Source: JAZKFP01 sp040386355 (GTDB lineage Bacteria; Pseudomonadota; Gammaproteobacteria; Pseudomonadales; UBA6940). Taken from it: DNA of 27,752 bases. Location of the stretch: assembly GCA_040386355.1 (NCBI GenBank), contig JAZKFP010000005.1:1-27752 (forward strand), read 5' to 3'. The position numbers and the translations under genes are program-made. Positions 16,029 to 25,261 of the stretch are shown in pieces. The notes beneath the pieces are model-generated. The model did not search any database. It saw only the letters and a list, made by a program, of their open reading frames with translations, and had not been told where the DNA came from. The stretch's first letter is position 1. Each line of letters starts with the position of its first letter.

Positions 16029-17342
16029 ATGCTTCCTAAAGCTTTTAATGAGGGATTGATGAATTTCATCAATGCATCCCCTACGCCTTTTCACGCCACT
16101 CAAACTATGTCGCATGCACTTCTACTCGCAGGATTCACTCCTTTATATGAAGAAGAAATTTGGCACCTTCAGCCTGGTGAAAAATATTTTGTTTGTCGTA
16201 ATGACTCTGCATTAATTGCTTTTACACTCGGCGATTTACCGCTTGCGGAAACTGGCATTCGCATGGTGGGTGCTCACACCGATAGCCCTGGGTTAAAAAT
16301 TAAACCCAATTTTGCAAATGAACGTGAAGGCTATAAAGGTTTAAATGTTGAAGTCTATGGTAGTCCTTTATTAAATCCTTGGTTTGACCGTGAATTATCT
16401 ATTGCAGGTCGTGTGCATTTTCGAACGCATCACGGTCATGTTGAGTCGTGCTTAATTGATATTGCAGATCCTGTAGCAATTATTCCAAGTCTTGCCGTGC
16501 ATTTAGATCGCAATGCCAATAACGAACGTAGCATTAACTCTCAAATTCATATGATTCCAGTAACTGGAATGGTTCGCGGTGAAGGATCACGTCCTCAAGG
16601 CTGGTTTGATTTTGATGAAGTATTATTTCTAACCGCACAACAACAAAATCGCAATATTGAACGTATTTTAGATGCGGAATTATTTTTGTACGATCACCAA
16701 CAAGCGTCGATTATTGGATTAAATCAAGAATGGTTAGTAAGCGCACGAATCGATAATCTTTTAAGTTGTTATGTAGGCTTAATGGCATTGATAGAAGCGC
16801 CTGCGCATCAATCTAATTTATTAGTATGTTCAGATCATGAGGAAGTAGGTAGTGTTTCGGCCTGTGGTGCGAACGGCCGCTTTCTCGAATCCATTTTAAA
16901 TCGTTTAGGACTCACGTCAGAAGATTTGGAACGCACCCTGGCACAGTCATTATTTATCTCAACAGATAATGCACATGGTGTACATCCGAACTATCTTGAT
17001 AAGCATGATGCGCAACATCGGCCTCTAATCAATCAAGGTCTAGTATTAAAGATGAACAGTAACCAACGTTACGCATCGACCAGCGAAACTCAAGCATTAT
17101 TTCGGGATCTATGTCACCGTTTGGATGTACCCGTTCAATGTTTTGTAAGCCGTAATGATATGGGATGCGGCAGCACCATTGGACCGTTGGTTGCAGCTCG
17201 CTTAGGAGTTCGGACGTTAGATATTGGTGTTCCCACTTTAGCAATGCATTCCATTCGTGAGCTAGCAGGAACCGTAGACGCGCACTATCTTTACCGCGCT
17301 CTGACTGGTTTTTTTGATGACGACGATATACCTGCCTCATAA
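16029..17342 (+). CDS. apeB: M18-family aminopeptidase (aspartyl aminopeptidase type)
   Basis: This 437-residue zinc aminopeptidase has the usual M18 length. Visible metal and catalytic motifs are VGAHTDSPGLKIKPN (His about 83), SARIDNLLSCY (Asp about 242), CSDHEEVGSVSACGANG (catalytic and metal-binding Glu residues, about 267-283), ISTDNAHGVHPNY, and AMHSIRELAGTVD (His about 407). M18 enzymes remove N-terminal acidic or neutral residues from peptides in the cytoplasm. The start at 16029 is supported by AAGGA and AGG stretches just upstream. The gene is monocistronic between two copies of the nested palindromic repeat, and the downstream copy contains a hairpin that could end its message. Confidence 0.93.
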   Translation: MLPKAFNEGLMNFINASPTPFHATQTMSHALLLAGFTPLYEEEIWHLQPGEKYFVCRNDSALIAFTLGDLPLAETGIRMVGAHTDSPGLKIKPNFANEREGYKGLNVEVYGSPLLNPWFDRELSIAGRVHFRTHHGHVESCLIDIADPVAIIPSLAVHLDRNANNERSINSQIHMIPVTGMVRGEGSRPQGWFDFDEVLFLTAQQQNRNIERILDAELFLYDHQQASIIGLNQEWLVSARIDNLLSCYVGLMALIEAPAHQSNLLVCSDHEEVGSVSACGANGRFLESILNRLGLTSEDLERTLAQSLFISTDNAHGVHPNYLDKHDAQHRPLINQGLVLKMNSNQRYASTSETQALFRDLCHRLDVPVQCFVSRNDMGCGSTIGPLVAARLGVRTLDIGVPTLAMHSIRELAGTVDAHYLYRALTGFFDDDDIPAS

Positions 17343-17354
17343 TGGTTTTTCGGG

Positions 17355-17465
17355 GTGCAATGTTTTGCGAACGGCATTGCGCGCGACACTTATTCGCCTG
17401 CTCACATACTTTTTAGTATGCTGTATGGGCTTATTTCGCAAGCGTCTACTGCAAAATCATTCTGC
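17355..17465. repeat. nested palindromic repeat, copy 2 (downstream of apeB)
   Basis: Imperfect outer arms (GTGCAATGTTTTGC at 17355-17368 with GCAAAATCATTCTGC at 17451-17465) enclose CGCCTGCTCA and a perfect central hairpin CATACT-TTTT-AGTATG (17405-17420). It belongs to the same family as the element at 15880-15985. It lies between the apeB stop and the prc start and may work as a transcript 3' structure for apeB. Confidence 0.65.
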
Positions 17466-17513
17466 GTTTGGTATATGAGTGTTAATTAAGTAGAATTTTG
17501 ATAGGTATTATTT

Positions 17514-19712
17514 ATGAATGAACGCAGCCCTGTAGCAGTCTTAGGCTCTTTAACTTCGCCATTTCGACCGCTGTTTGGCAAGCTTTCCCATTTTCTTCTT
17601 CCTGCCGCTCTTATATTAAGTTTTTCTTTGATCAGCAGTGACAGTTGGGCTCGTATAGAAAGCACATTACGACTTCCAGAAGACTTAAGTACCATTAAAT
17701 TTTCACGCATAAATCCAGAATCGCATCAGAAACGTACGATGCAATCCATAATCAAAAATTTAAATTTTTCACATTATCGTAAAATTGAAATTAATGATGA
17801 TTTATCCGAACGCATGCTCACTGAATTTATTGATGCGTTAGATCCAAATCGTGTTAATTTTTTTGCATCGGATATCAAACGATTTCAAAGTTACCAACAT
17901 ACACTGGATGAAGCTGTGTTAGAAGGTAACCTTGATCCGGGTTACGATATTTTTAATACACATCTAGAGCGTATTATTGATCGCATGATTTTTAGTATTC
18001 ATTTAATTGAAAATGAATTTGATTCCATTAATTTTAATGTCGAAGAATATTGGATTAACGAACGTAAAAATTTACCCTGGCCTGAAACCCAAGCCGAGTC
18101 GGATCATTTGTGGCGTCAACAATTAAAATTAGCTGCGTTATCACTGCGTTTAGCCGACACCACATTAACCAATCAAAAGCTACAGTCCACGCTTAGCAAA
18201 CGCTATCGCACGAAATTAAATTTATTATTACAAACTCAAAATGAAGAAGTATTTGAAACAATTACGCGAGTGATCAGTAATTTATACGATCCGCATACCG
18301 AATATTTTTCACCACGTGCATTAGATAATTTCAATATTAATATGAGTTTATCGCTTGAAGGTATTGGTGCTGTTTTACAAAACGAAGATGACTACACTAA
18401 AGTGGTTCGATTAATTCCAGGTGGGCCTGCTGATAAAAGTGGCCAACTGCATCCCCTTGATAAAATCATTGGCGTTGCGCAAGGCAAAGACGGTGAAATT
18501 GTTGATATCCTAGGGTGGCGCATTGAGAAAGTCGTTGATTTAATTCGTGGACCAAAAGATTCACAAATCACCTTAGAAATTATTCCGGCTGGTTCTCAAA
18601 CCAATAAAAGTAAAACCGTAATCATTACCCGCAATCAAGTTCAACTCGAAGACCAAGCTGCAAATTCCGATGTACTTGAACTTAAACGTGAAGAAAATAA
18701 TTATCGTTTAGGCGTCATTGATATTCCAACCTTTTATTCCGATTTCCAAGGTCAACGTTCCGGAAATGCAGAATACCGTCGAGCTTCTACTGACGTGGCA
18801 AAGCTCATTAACAAATTAAAAGCAAAATCCATTGATGGTTTAATATTGGACTTACGCAGCAACGGCGGCGGTTCTTTGATGGAAGCCAATCAATTATTAG
18901 GATTATTTATTGAAACCGGTCCAACCGTGCAAATTCGTTACGCGAATGGCCGTGTTGAATTACAAAAAGATTTGGATCCAGCGGTCGCATACGACGGTCC
19001 ATTACTCGTTATGGTAAATCGATTAAGCGCTTCTGCTTCAGAAATTTTAGCGGGGGCAGTACAGGATTATCAACGCGGTTTGGTGGTTGGAAATCGGACG
19101 TTTGGTAAGGGAACGGTACAAGCATTACGTCCTCTTGATCGCGGGCAATTAAAAGTCACTGAAGCCAAGTTTTATCGCGTATCCGGTGCAAGCAATCAAC
19201 ACCAAGGTATTATTCCGGATATAGAAATGCCGGATGTCATTGATCCTGAAGATATTGGCGAAAGCGCATTAACCAATGCTTTACCCTGGGATATTATTCC
19301 ACCAACACGTTTTCCAGTATTAAGTTCTCTGCAAGAAAAATTACCTACTTTAAAAACCGATCATGAGAAACGCATTGCAACCGATCCGGATTTTATTTAT
19401 CTCACCGAGCGCAATAAATTAGCGCAAGAAATATCCAAGATTGACCGCATCTCTCTCAATCAAATTACTCGCGAAAAAGAAATTCGGTCGCAAAAAAATC
19501 TTGAACTAAAACTTGAAAATCAGCGTCGTGTTGCTAAAAAATTGGAACCTCTAAAAAGTTACTCTGAATTTGAAGCGCAACAAAGTCAGATTATGGCTGA
19601 TAATCGACCCGATCAAGTGATTAGTGAACAAGATACGGTATTGATGGAAAGCGGACAAATATTAGTCGATTGGATTGAACGTCAAAAGACACATGTTGCA
19701 GCGCAGAATTAA
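17514..19712 (+). CDS. prc: periplasmic tail-specific protease Prc (CtpA family)
   Basis: This 732-residue S41 protease has an N-terminal export segment (hydrophobic about 27-42, ending SWA), an N-terminal helical domain typical of Prc, and a PDZ domain (about 270-370, with LEGIGAVLQ and IPGGPADKSG). The protease core follows: DGLILDLRSNGGGSL, the nucleophile Ser about 507 in LSASASEILAG, and the general-base Lys about 532 in RTFGKGTVQ. The 25-residue Ser-Lys spacing matches the family. A charged helical C-terminal domain completes the protein. Prc degrades proteins from their C-termini in the periplasm and processes envelope proteins and murein hydrolases. The catalytic dyad is intact. The ATG at 17514 has only a weak ribosome site. 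Confidence 0.93.
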   Translation: MNERSPVAVLGSLTSPFRPLFGKLSHFLLPAALILSFSLISSDSWARIESTLRLPEDLSTIKFSRINPESHQKRTMQSIIKNLNFSHYRKIEINDDLSERMLTEFIDALDPNRVNFFASDIKRFQSYQHTLDEAVLEGNLDPGYDIFNTHLERIIDRMIFSIHLIENEFDSINFNVEEYWINERKNLPWPETQAESDHLWRQQLKLAALSLRLADTTLTNQKLQSTLSKRYRTKLNLLLQTQNEEVFETITRVISNLYDPHTEYFSPRALDNFNINMSLSLEGIGAVLQNEDDYTKVVRLIPGGPADKSGQLHPLDKIIGVAQGKDGEIVDILGWRIEKVVDLIRGPKDSQITLEIIPAGSQTNKSKTVIITRNQVQLEDQAANSDVLELKREENNYRLGVIDIPTFYSDFQGQRSGNAEYRRASTDVAKLINKLKAKSIDGLILDLRSNGGGSLMEANQLLGLFIETGPTVQIRYANGRVELQKDLDPAVAYDGPLLVMVNRLSASASEILAGAVQDYQRGLVVGNRTFGKGTVQALRPLDRGQLKVTEAKFYRVSGASNQHQGIIPDIEMPDVIDPEDIGESALTNALPWDIIPPTRFPVLSSLQEKLPTLKTDHEKRIATDPDFIYLTERNKLAQEISKIDRISLNQITREKEIRSQKNLELKLENQRRVAKKLEPLKSYSEFEAQQSQIMADNRPDQVISEQDTVLMESGQILVDWIERQKTHVAAQN

Positions 19713-19831
19713 TTAATAACAACTAACTATGCTTTTATATTATAAATAGTGATGTATCGGTAATTCTATTGATACCACTGTTGGTATAGTTGATGAATTG
19801 GTCTTGATGTTGACACCGCTGACTGGTGTGT

Positions 19832-19855
19832 AGGGACGAAAAATGTTTCGCCCCT
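19832..19855. repeat. short AGGG-CGAAA hairpin repeat
   Basis: AGGG (19832-19835) and CGAAA (19837-19841) pair with TTTCG (19846-19850) and CCCT (19852-19855) around a four-base loop, with one mismatch. Short hairpins of the form AGGGxCGAA...TTCGxCCCT occur as dispersed repeats in many bacterial genomes. It lies between the convergent prc and metZ genes and could serve as a transcription end for either, although it lacks a T-tract. A second, purely A/T inverted repeat (19893-19923, 11-bp arms) abuts the metZ stop. Confidence 0.5.
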
Positions 19856-19924
19856 GGATACGAATAACCTGCATCGTAATTTTAAAATTAAGTTTAAATT
19901 TAAAAAAATTTCTTAAATTTAAAA

Positions 19925-21091
19925 TCATTTCAATCCCTGTTCTAAATCTTTCCTTAAATCTTCCACATTTTCCAACCCCACCGATAAACGCACTAACCCT
20001 TCTGTAATTCCGCATTTAATTTTTTCTTCAGATGGTAGGCGTCCATGTGTTGTCGTATCAGGATGCGTAATCGTTGACTTCGCATCCCCTAAATTTGCAG
20101 TGATAGAAAAAATTTTACACTGGTCGATCAATTTCCAGGCCGCTGTTTGACCGTCTTTTAATTCAAAGGATAAAACACCACCAGCACCAATTTGTTGTTT
20201 ACGAGCTAATGCATATTGCGGGTGCGCTTCTAATCCGCTGTAATACACACTACTTACTGCTGAATGTTCTGCTAACCACTGTGCAATTGCTAATGCATTT
20301 TGCGAATGTTTTTCCATACGCAAAGTTAAGGTTTCTAAACCTTTCAATAAAACCCACGCATTAAATGGACTTAATGAAGGTCCAGCACTACGTACGAATG
20401 AATACGCTTCTTGCATATCCTGCTCATTACCCACTAACGCACCGCCCAAAACCCGACCTTGGCCGTCCAAATATTTGGTCGCGGAATGAATCACAATATC
20501 TGCACCCAACAACAACGGTTGCTGTAACGCAGGCGTGCACAAGCAATTATCTACAACTAATTTTGCACCGACACCTTTTGCAATCTCTGCAAGTGCTGGA
20601 ATATCCGCAATTTCGTTAAGTGGATTCGATGGGGTTTCAATAAATAACAATTTTGTATTGGAATTGACCGCATGTTTCCATGCGGATAAATCGGTTAAAT
20701 CCACAAAAATAGCTTCAACACCGAAACGCGTGAAATACTGATTAAATAAAACGTGGGTTGTACCAAATACGTTGCGTGATACAACGATACGATCTCCACT
20801 GCGCAGATACGCCATCCCCATGGTTAAAATTGCAGCCATACCGGAAGAGGTTGCAATTGCACGGTCGGCTTTTTCTAGTGCGGCTAATCGTTGTTCAAAT
20901 GCTTGTACAGTAGGATTGGTGAAACGCGAGTAAATAACACCCGATTCTCGTCCAGCAAAACGATCCGCCGCCTGTTGCGCCGATTCAAACACAAAACTGC
21001 TGGTTAAAAATATAGGCTCGCTGTGTGAGCCTATATCAGTACGTAATTCACCAACACGTAAAGCCAGTGTTTCGAGTTCCCAATCGTTCAT
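19925..21091 (-). CDS. metZ: O-succinylhomoserine sulfhydrylase MetZ
   Basis: This 388-residue protein of the Cys/Met-metabolism PLP family has RxGxxRT near the N-terminus and HSEPIFLTSSFVFESA, both characteristic of MetZ. Other landmarks are SRFTNPTVQAFEQRLA, ATSSGMAAI (PLP phosphate contact), VVDNCLCTPALQQPL, and HSATKYLDGQGRVLGGA with the Schiff-base Lys about 206. It makes homocysteine from O-succinylhomoserine and sulfide in methionine synthesis. Cystathionine gamma-synthase is the alternative, but the N-terminal signature favours MetZ. In many gammaproteobacteria metZ lies next to purF; here a large unknown gene separates them. The coding region contains a terminator-shaped hairpin near its start (see 21006-21036). 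The stop is followed directly by an A/T-rich inverted repeat. Confidence 0.9.
   Translation of the reverse strand: MNDWELETLALRVGELRTDIGSHSEPIFLTSSFVFESAQQAADRFAGRESGVIYSRFTNPTVQAFEQRLAALEKADRAIATSSGMAAILTMGMAYLRSGDRIVVSRNVFGTTHVLFNQYFTRFGVEAIFVDLTDLSAWKHAVNSNTKLLFIETPSNPLNEIADIPALAEIAKGVGAKLVVDNCLCTPALQQPLLLGADIVIHSATKYLDGQGRVLGGALVGNEQDMQEAYSFVRSAGPSLSPFNAWVLLKGLETLTLRMEKHSQNALAIAQWLAEHSAVSSVYYSGLEAHPQYALARKQQIGAGGVLSFELKDGQTAAWKLIDQCKIFSITANLGDAKSTITHPDTTTHGRLPSEEKIKCGITEGLVRLSVGLENVEDLRKDLEQGLK
21006..21036 (-). terminator. terminator-shaped hairpin inside the metZ coding region
   Basis: On the metZ message a perfect 10-bp stem (ATATAGGCTC / GAGCCTATAT) closes a seven-base loop and is followed at once by a run of U (the complement of A at 21006-21010). 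It lies at about codons 19-29, over the conserved HSEPIF segment. The shape meets the usual description of an intrinsic terminator. Whether it stops transcription is unknown; coding constraint could have produced it by chance. Confidence 0.4.
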
Positions 21092-21220
21092 AAATTCTCA
21101 ATCTGTAGAGTTATTTATTAAAAGCGAAACTATACACGCCTTGTTTTTTAAGAACGAGAAATTTTTGTAGAAAAAATTATTTGAAGTTTTTATGCGGTTT
21201 AAAACTTTTGAGAGTGCTTT

Positions 21221-21247
21221 AAGAAATGCGGTTCATTACAAACCGCA
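21221..21247 (-). terminator. likely intrinsic terminator downstream of the cysteine-rich membrane protein gene
   Basis: On the minus strand TGCGGTT pairs with AACCGCA around a seven-base loop, followed by TTTCTT. It begins about 34 bases after the stop at 21281. It would separate that gene's transcript from metZ, so metZ likely starts from its own promoter within 21092-21220. Confidence 0.6.
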
Positions 21248-21280
21248 CATTAGAATTTATATAACCTCTTCCTCAGCATT

Positions 21281-23329
21281 TTAAACTGAGTTTAATTCAA
21301 TACCTTGATCATCTAAAACTTGATTTCTGTTAATCATTGATCGCGTTAACGATAATGTATTTGCAAAATAATTTTTCATCATGGAACGTAGATCAGCTTC
21401 TGGATCTTCTTCTATTTCGCGATTGGCAATCCGTGATTTTATTTCTTCCATTACGATAGACGGCACAGTTAATTTTACTAAATGCGAAATTGTAATAGGC
21501 TGGCGATTTATCGGGTTTTCAGGTTTAACTCTTAATGATTGTTTGATTTCATCAAATTTGTAAAATTGATTTGAAACACGGTTGGTTTGTTGAGAGTTAT
21601 TCCTTAAAGAGAACAAACGATTATTGCGTTGAGAAATAGGCTGTTTAAGAATCGCCGTTAATTGTGGTTGCTCACTTTTTGACATTGCCTCTTGAACAAT
21701 ATCTTCAATTGAGTCGTGGCTAATTCCACATTGTTTTGCATCTGCATCGTTCCAATCAAAAGTTAGAGAAGAAGGAAGATTCGCGAGTTGATTCCATTCA
21801 AGATTTTTAAATGGCGCGGCCTTGATAGATTTACTGATATATTGAATAACGGTTTTGGCTACATAACAAAGTACAAGCGTGCTTAGAACTGCAACTCCAA
21901 TCACTACGTAATCTGAAACAGGAAGCTTAGGTTTCGGCCGAAAAGAAATAATTATATTACCAAGCATTTCGATAAACTTCTCATGATCTGTGCTATTTCG
22001 ATAATGCACTTCAAGCGGTAACGTCATCGTGACAATGTCAGACACATCTAATCTTATCCAATGCGGGAAGTTGACCTTCAATTCAGATGTATTGGCTGAG
22101 TATAGGTAGTTACCAGTAAGAATTGAATGAGCAATGCCTTCATTATCCTTAAGCATTACTTTTGCAGCTTCAAAATTCGGGCTTGTTAGGAATATGGAAT
22201 GCTCCGCTACAGCTTGATCAAGACGTACCTTTAATATTTTTACACTGTCACCATCTTCTCTAGTAAATTTGGGAAGATCTGTTGAAACTGAAATTTCATT
22301 ATTCGTGTGTGACGGAGCATTGCCCGCAGTACTAAAATATAAATCAGGATCATTCTCACACAAAGACAATGCTTGCTGAGCACAACTCACATTCCGCTGT
22401 GCTATAGATCGGATATTTAGGCAAGGCGACTCTGGATTTTTTTTGATCCTAGCGCCACACACTACCCCTTCTTCAACAGTTCTTGGAAGTTGAACATTAA
22501 ATAGGTATTTGAGAGGATGGGTTTTACAACTTGCGCTAATCCAACCGGTGCATTCTATGTTTTTGGCAGTGAGCGGTAAAGTTTCATTAAGTTGAAATAG
22601 ATAATTACTGGTAAGACTATGTTCTTCTGATAAATAAGGTTTTAATTCTCCTGCAGTGCATTTAGCTTTTAATTCTACCGGAGCCTGTGGCCTTGGAGAA
22701 AGATAATCAAGATCGGGAATTTTTATAGAGATTGTTTGATCAACAGAAAGGTGGCCAGAAATTGTTTCAAAATAATCGAGCATTACAGTGTTATTCAATT
22801 GCAAAACAGACTCATTTTTATTGCTGTTACAATTTGCTGGAGCCATAAACCAATTGAAATCACCACTCCTCCCGCAAGAAAACTCTGCATCAGTCATACA
22901 CCTGCCAAAAGTATCCATTCTCCACCCTCCCGCTCCATGAAAATCTTCACACGATTTTACTGTTGTAGAAGAATTACCATTTACAGTCATACCACATATA
23001 AATACCGGTTTTTCTGAATAATCAACAACTGGAGCAACGGTTAAAAATTTTGGTGCAGGTGAAGGTGCATCCGTCGTAAGAGGATTTGCAAAAGTTGTTA
23101 CCTCCCCTAGTGGCTGAGGTGAAGATGTAGGTGCATCCGTCATTGAATAAGAATTTTCAAAAATTGTTTTTTTTTCTGGTAAGAGAACTATTGAAGAATT
23201 ACCAGTTAGTTTGGTTGGCGTTAAAGCTCGCATGCCGCTGGCTTCAACCACATTCGTTTTTTGTGTTGATTGAAAACCAGATAAAAGAGTTAAAGCTTTA
23301 ACCGCTGTTTGGCTGGCGTTTAGTTTCAT
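21281..23329 (-). CDS. large cysteine-rich single-span membrane protein, function unknown
   Basis: This 682-residue protein is not recognised. The N-terminal region is weakly hydrophobic (10-18) and is not a clear signal peptide. It is followed by a Thr/Pro/Ser-rich stretch with a near-repeat (TDAPTSSPQP and TDAPSPAP, about 64-92). A region of about 370 residues holds 12 cysteines (112-324) and many Asn-X-Ser/Thr sites, then beta-rich sequence up to one strong membrane helix (about 473-495). The remaining 185 residues are polar, Gln/Asn/Arg-rich and probably on the opposite side. The even cysteine count suggests disulfides in an oxidising compartment. This layout looks more like a eukaryotic type I receptor than a usual bacterial protein. 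It lies between metZ and purF, with its own terminator-like hairpin. Start codon support is weak. Confidence 0.6.
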   Translation of the reverse strand: MKLNASQTAVKALTLLSGFQSTQKTNVVEASGMRALTPTKLTGNSSIVLLPEKKTIFENSYSMTDAPTSSPQPLGEVTTFANPLTTDAPSPAPKFLTVAPVVDYSEKPVFICGMTVNGNSSTTVKSCEDFHGAGGWRMDTFGRCMTDAEFSCGRSGDFNWFMAPANCNSNKNESVLQLNNTVMLDYFETISGHLSVDQTISIKIPDLDYLSPRPQAPVELKAKCTAGELKPYLSEEHSLTSNYLFQLNETLPLTAKNIECTGWISASCKTHPLKYLFNVQLPRTVEEGVVCGARIKKNPESPCLNIRSIAQRNVSCAQQALSLCENDPDLYFSTAGNAPSHTNNEISVSTDLPKFTREDGDSVKILKVRLDQAVAEHSIFLTSPNFEAAKVMLKDNEGIAHSILTGNYLYSANTSELKVNFPHWIRLDVSDIVTMTLPLEVHYRNSTDHEKFIEMLGNIIISFRPKPKLPVSDYVVIGVAVLSTLVLCYVAKTVIQYISKSIKAAPFKNLEWNQLANLPSSLTFDWNDADAKQCGISHDSIEDIVQEAMSKSEQPQLTAILKQPISQRNNRLFSLRNNSQQTNRVSNQFYKFDEIKQSLRVKPENPINRQPITISHLVKLTVPSIVMEEIKSRIANREIEEDPEADLRSMMKNYFANTLSLTRSMINRNQVLDDQGIELNSV

Positions 23330-23670
23330 ACTGCTCTACTCACGCAATTCTTCATACTGACTTAAGGCCGACATTCCACACTCATTAAATTAATCATCCT
23401 TAAAAGGTAATGGCGATTTGAAAAAGCATGTCGGAGAAAGCGGCATCTTATTGGAAAAAATAAGGTTATAGTATTCTCAATTTTATAAATGGCGTTTTTA
23501 GAATGTACTTTGGCGTAGTTAGCTAGAAAAATGCTTAATTAGTGAAAATAATGTTTACTATTTTTCTGGAAAAAGGTTTTAACAACACGCGTTAATATGC
23601 GTTTTTTGAGGGGATTTATTACATTGGACTTTGGAAGTTTCAAATAATAAATGTTTTTAGCAATAGAAGA
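23330..23670. other. AT-rich gap upstream of the cysteine-rich membrane protein gene
   Basis: No coding frame, RNA gene or strong repeat is visible here. It should contain the promoter and leader of the minus-strand gene starting at 23329, but I see no confident -35/-10 pair. The purF terminator-like hairpin borders it. Confidence 0.35.
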
Positions 23671-23711
23671 TTTTTAAAACGGAATATTTAAAAATAGTTC
23701 CGTTTTAAAAA
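23671..23711 (-). terminator. likely terminator of purF (symmetrical hairpin)
   Basis: AAAACGGAA (23676-23684) pairs perfectly with TTCCGTTTT (23698-23706). The flanking T and A runs extend the stem to about 14 bp, giving the A-stem-T layout of a bidirectional terminator. It lies about 20 bases beyond the purF stop on the minus strand. Confidence 0.6.
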
Positions 23712-23728
23712 ATTTTTCATAATATTAA

Positions 23729-25261
23729 TTATTCCGAATTATGTAAATCCAATACTTCACGATGCATAGGTTTTTGTAATTGATATTCGGCTTCATCTTG
23801 ACGTGCAGAATCATTTCGGCGTTTATCCAAGGATTTTAAATAATTCTCATCGATGTCGCCAGTAATGTAAGAGCCATCAAATACCGAACATTCAAATTGT
23901 TTAATTTTTGGATTGCCTTCTTTAACTGCTGCAATTAAGTCATCAAGCTCTTGATACAACAACGCGTCTGCACCAATATCATGTCGAATCTGTTCTGCAT
24001 CGCGAGTAAATGCAATCAGTTCAGACGCGCTTGGCATATCAATTCCATACACATTGGGGAATCGAACCGGTGGCGCTGCAGAAGCAAAATACACATTACG
24101 TGCGCCCGCTTCACGAGCCATCTGAATAATTTGTTGGCACGTCGTGCCACGTACAATCGAATCGTCGACTAATACAACGTTCTTACCTTTAAATTCCAAA
24201 TCAATTGCATTGAGTTTTTGACGTACCGATTTTTTACGCTGTTGCTGTCCTGGCATAATAAACGTTCGGCCGATATATCGATTTTTAATAAAGCCTTCTC
24301 GATATTTAATTCCAAGCGAATTTGCCATTTGCAAAGCCGCTGTTCGACTGGTGTCAGGAATCGGAATCACAACATCTATATCAAGCTGCGACCATTGTTT
24401 TTTAAATTGAGCCGCTAAATATTCGCCCATGCGCAAACGTGCTTTATACACTGAAATTTGATCGATAACCGAATCCGGACGCGCTAAATACACATGCTCG
24501 AAAATACAGGGCGTATACGGTTCAGTGGTTTCAAAGTTAGAGGTAAATATTTCACGATTAATCGTGATGTAAACGGATTCACCCGGCGCTAACTCACGGA
24601 CTAATGTGTAGCCCGCAAAAGACAACGCTACGCTCTCGGAAGCAACCATGTAATCGGTGCCCGCGTCGGTTTCACGTTTGCCATAACACAACGGACGAAT
24701 TCCATGCACATCACGAAACGCTAATAACCCGTGACCGGTAATCATACAAACTGCTGCGTACGCACCTTTACAACGACGATGCACGCTTGCTACTGCAGCA
24801 AAAATATCTTCGGGTGCCAATGAATGCTGATGTTGCGCTGAAAGCTCGTGCGCCAACACATTTAACAACACCTCAGAATCCGAGTTGGTATTCATATGGC
24901 GTAAATCTTCGCGAAATAAATCCTGGGCTAACGCTTGTGAATTTGTGAGATTACCGTTGTGCGCTAAGGTCAAACCATACGGAGAATTCACATAAAAGGG
25001 TTGAGCTTCGGCTGAGCTGTCGCTGCCTGCGGTTGGATATCGTACATGACCAATTCCCATATTCCCTGGCAATTTAATCATATGGCGTTGTTGAAACACA
25101 TCACGCACCATGCCGCGATCTTTACGCAAATGCAGCCGTTGATGTGCGTCTAACGTAACGATTCCCGCTGCGTCTTGGCCTCGGTGTTGTAATACCGTGA
25201 GCGCGTCATAGAGTTCTTGATTTACTGAATTTGGACCGACAATGCCAACAATCCCACACAT
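23729..25261 (-). CDS. purF: amidophosphoribosyltransferase PurF
   Basis: This protein of about 510 residues makes phosphoribosylamine from PRPP and glutamine, the first step of purine synthesis. The N-terminal nucleophile glutaminase domain begins MCGIVGIVG, with GHVRYPTAGS, LAHNGNLTN and TNSDSEVLLN downstream. The phosphoribosyltransferase domain has VIPIPDTSRTAALQMA, NRYIGRTFIMPGQ and the PRPP loop VVLVDDSIVRGTT. The frame can be opened at GTG 25273. However, the catalytic Cys must follow the initiator Met, and AGGAG lies 11 bases before the ATG at 25261, so that ATG is chosen. cvpA, the usual immediate partner, lies upstream but is separated by a 94-nt palindromic repeat, so purF may have its own promoter. 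Confidence 0.95.
   Translation of the reverse strand: MCGIVGIVGPNSVNQELYDALTVLQHRGQDAAGIVTLDAHQRLHLRKDRGMVRDVFQQRHMIKLPGNMGIGHVRYPTAGSDSSAEAQPFYVNSPYGLTLAHNGNLTNSQALAQDLFREDLRHMNTNSDSEVLLNVLAHELSAQHQHSLAPEDIFAAVASVHRRCKGAYAAVCMITGHGLLAFRDVHGIRPLCYGKRETDAGTDYMVASESVALSFAGYTLVRELAPGESVYITINREIFTSNFETTEPYTPCIFEHVYLARPDSVIDQISVYKARLRMGEYLAAQFKKQWSQLDIDVVIPIPDTSRTAALQMANSLGIKYREGFIKNRYIGRTFIMPGQQQRKKSVRQKLNAIDLEFKGKNVVLVDDSIVRGTTCQQIIQMAREAGARNVYFASAAPPVRFPNVYGIDMPSASELIAFTRDAEQIRHDIGADALLYQELDDLIAAVKEGNPKIKQFECSVFDGSYITGDIDENYLKSLDKRRNDSARQDEAEYQLQKPMHREVLDLHNSE

Noticed and set aside
19740..20015. Minus-strand open frame of 91 codons overlapping the metZ end
   Set aside because: Half of it overlaps metZ in another frame, and the rest crosses the AGGG-CGAAA hairpin and A/T-rich repeats. 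There is no ribosome site.
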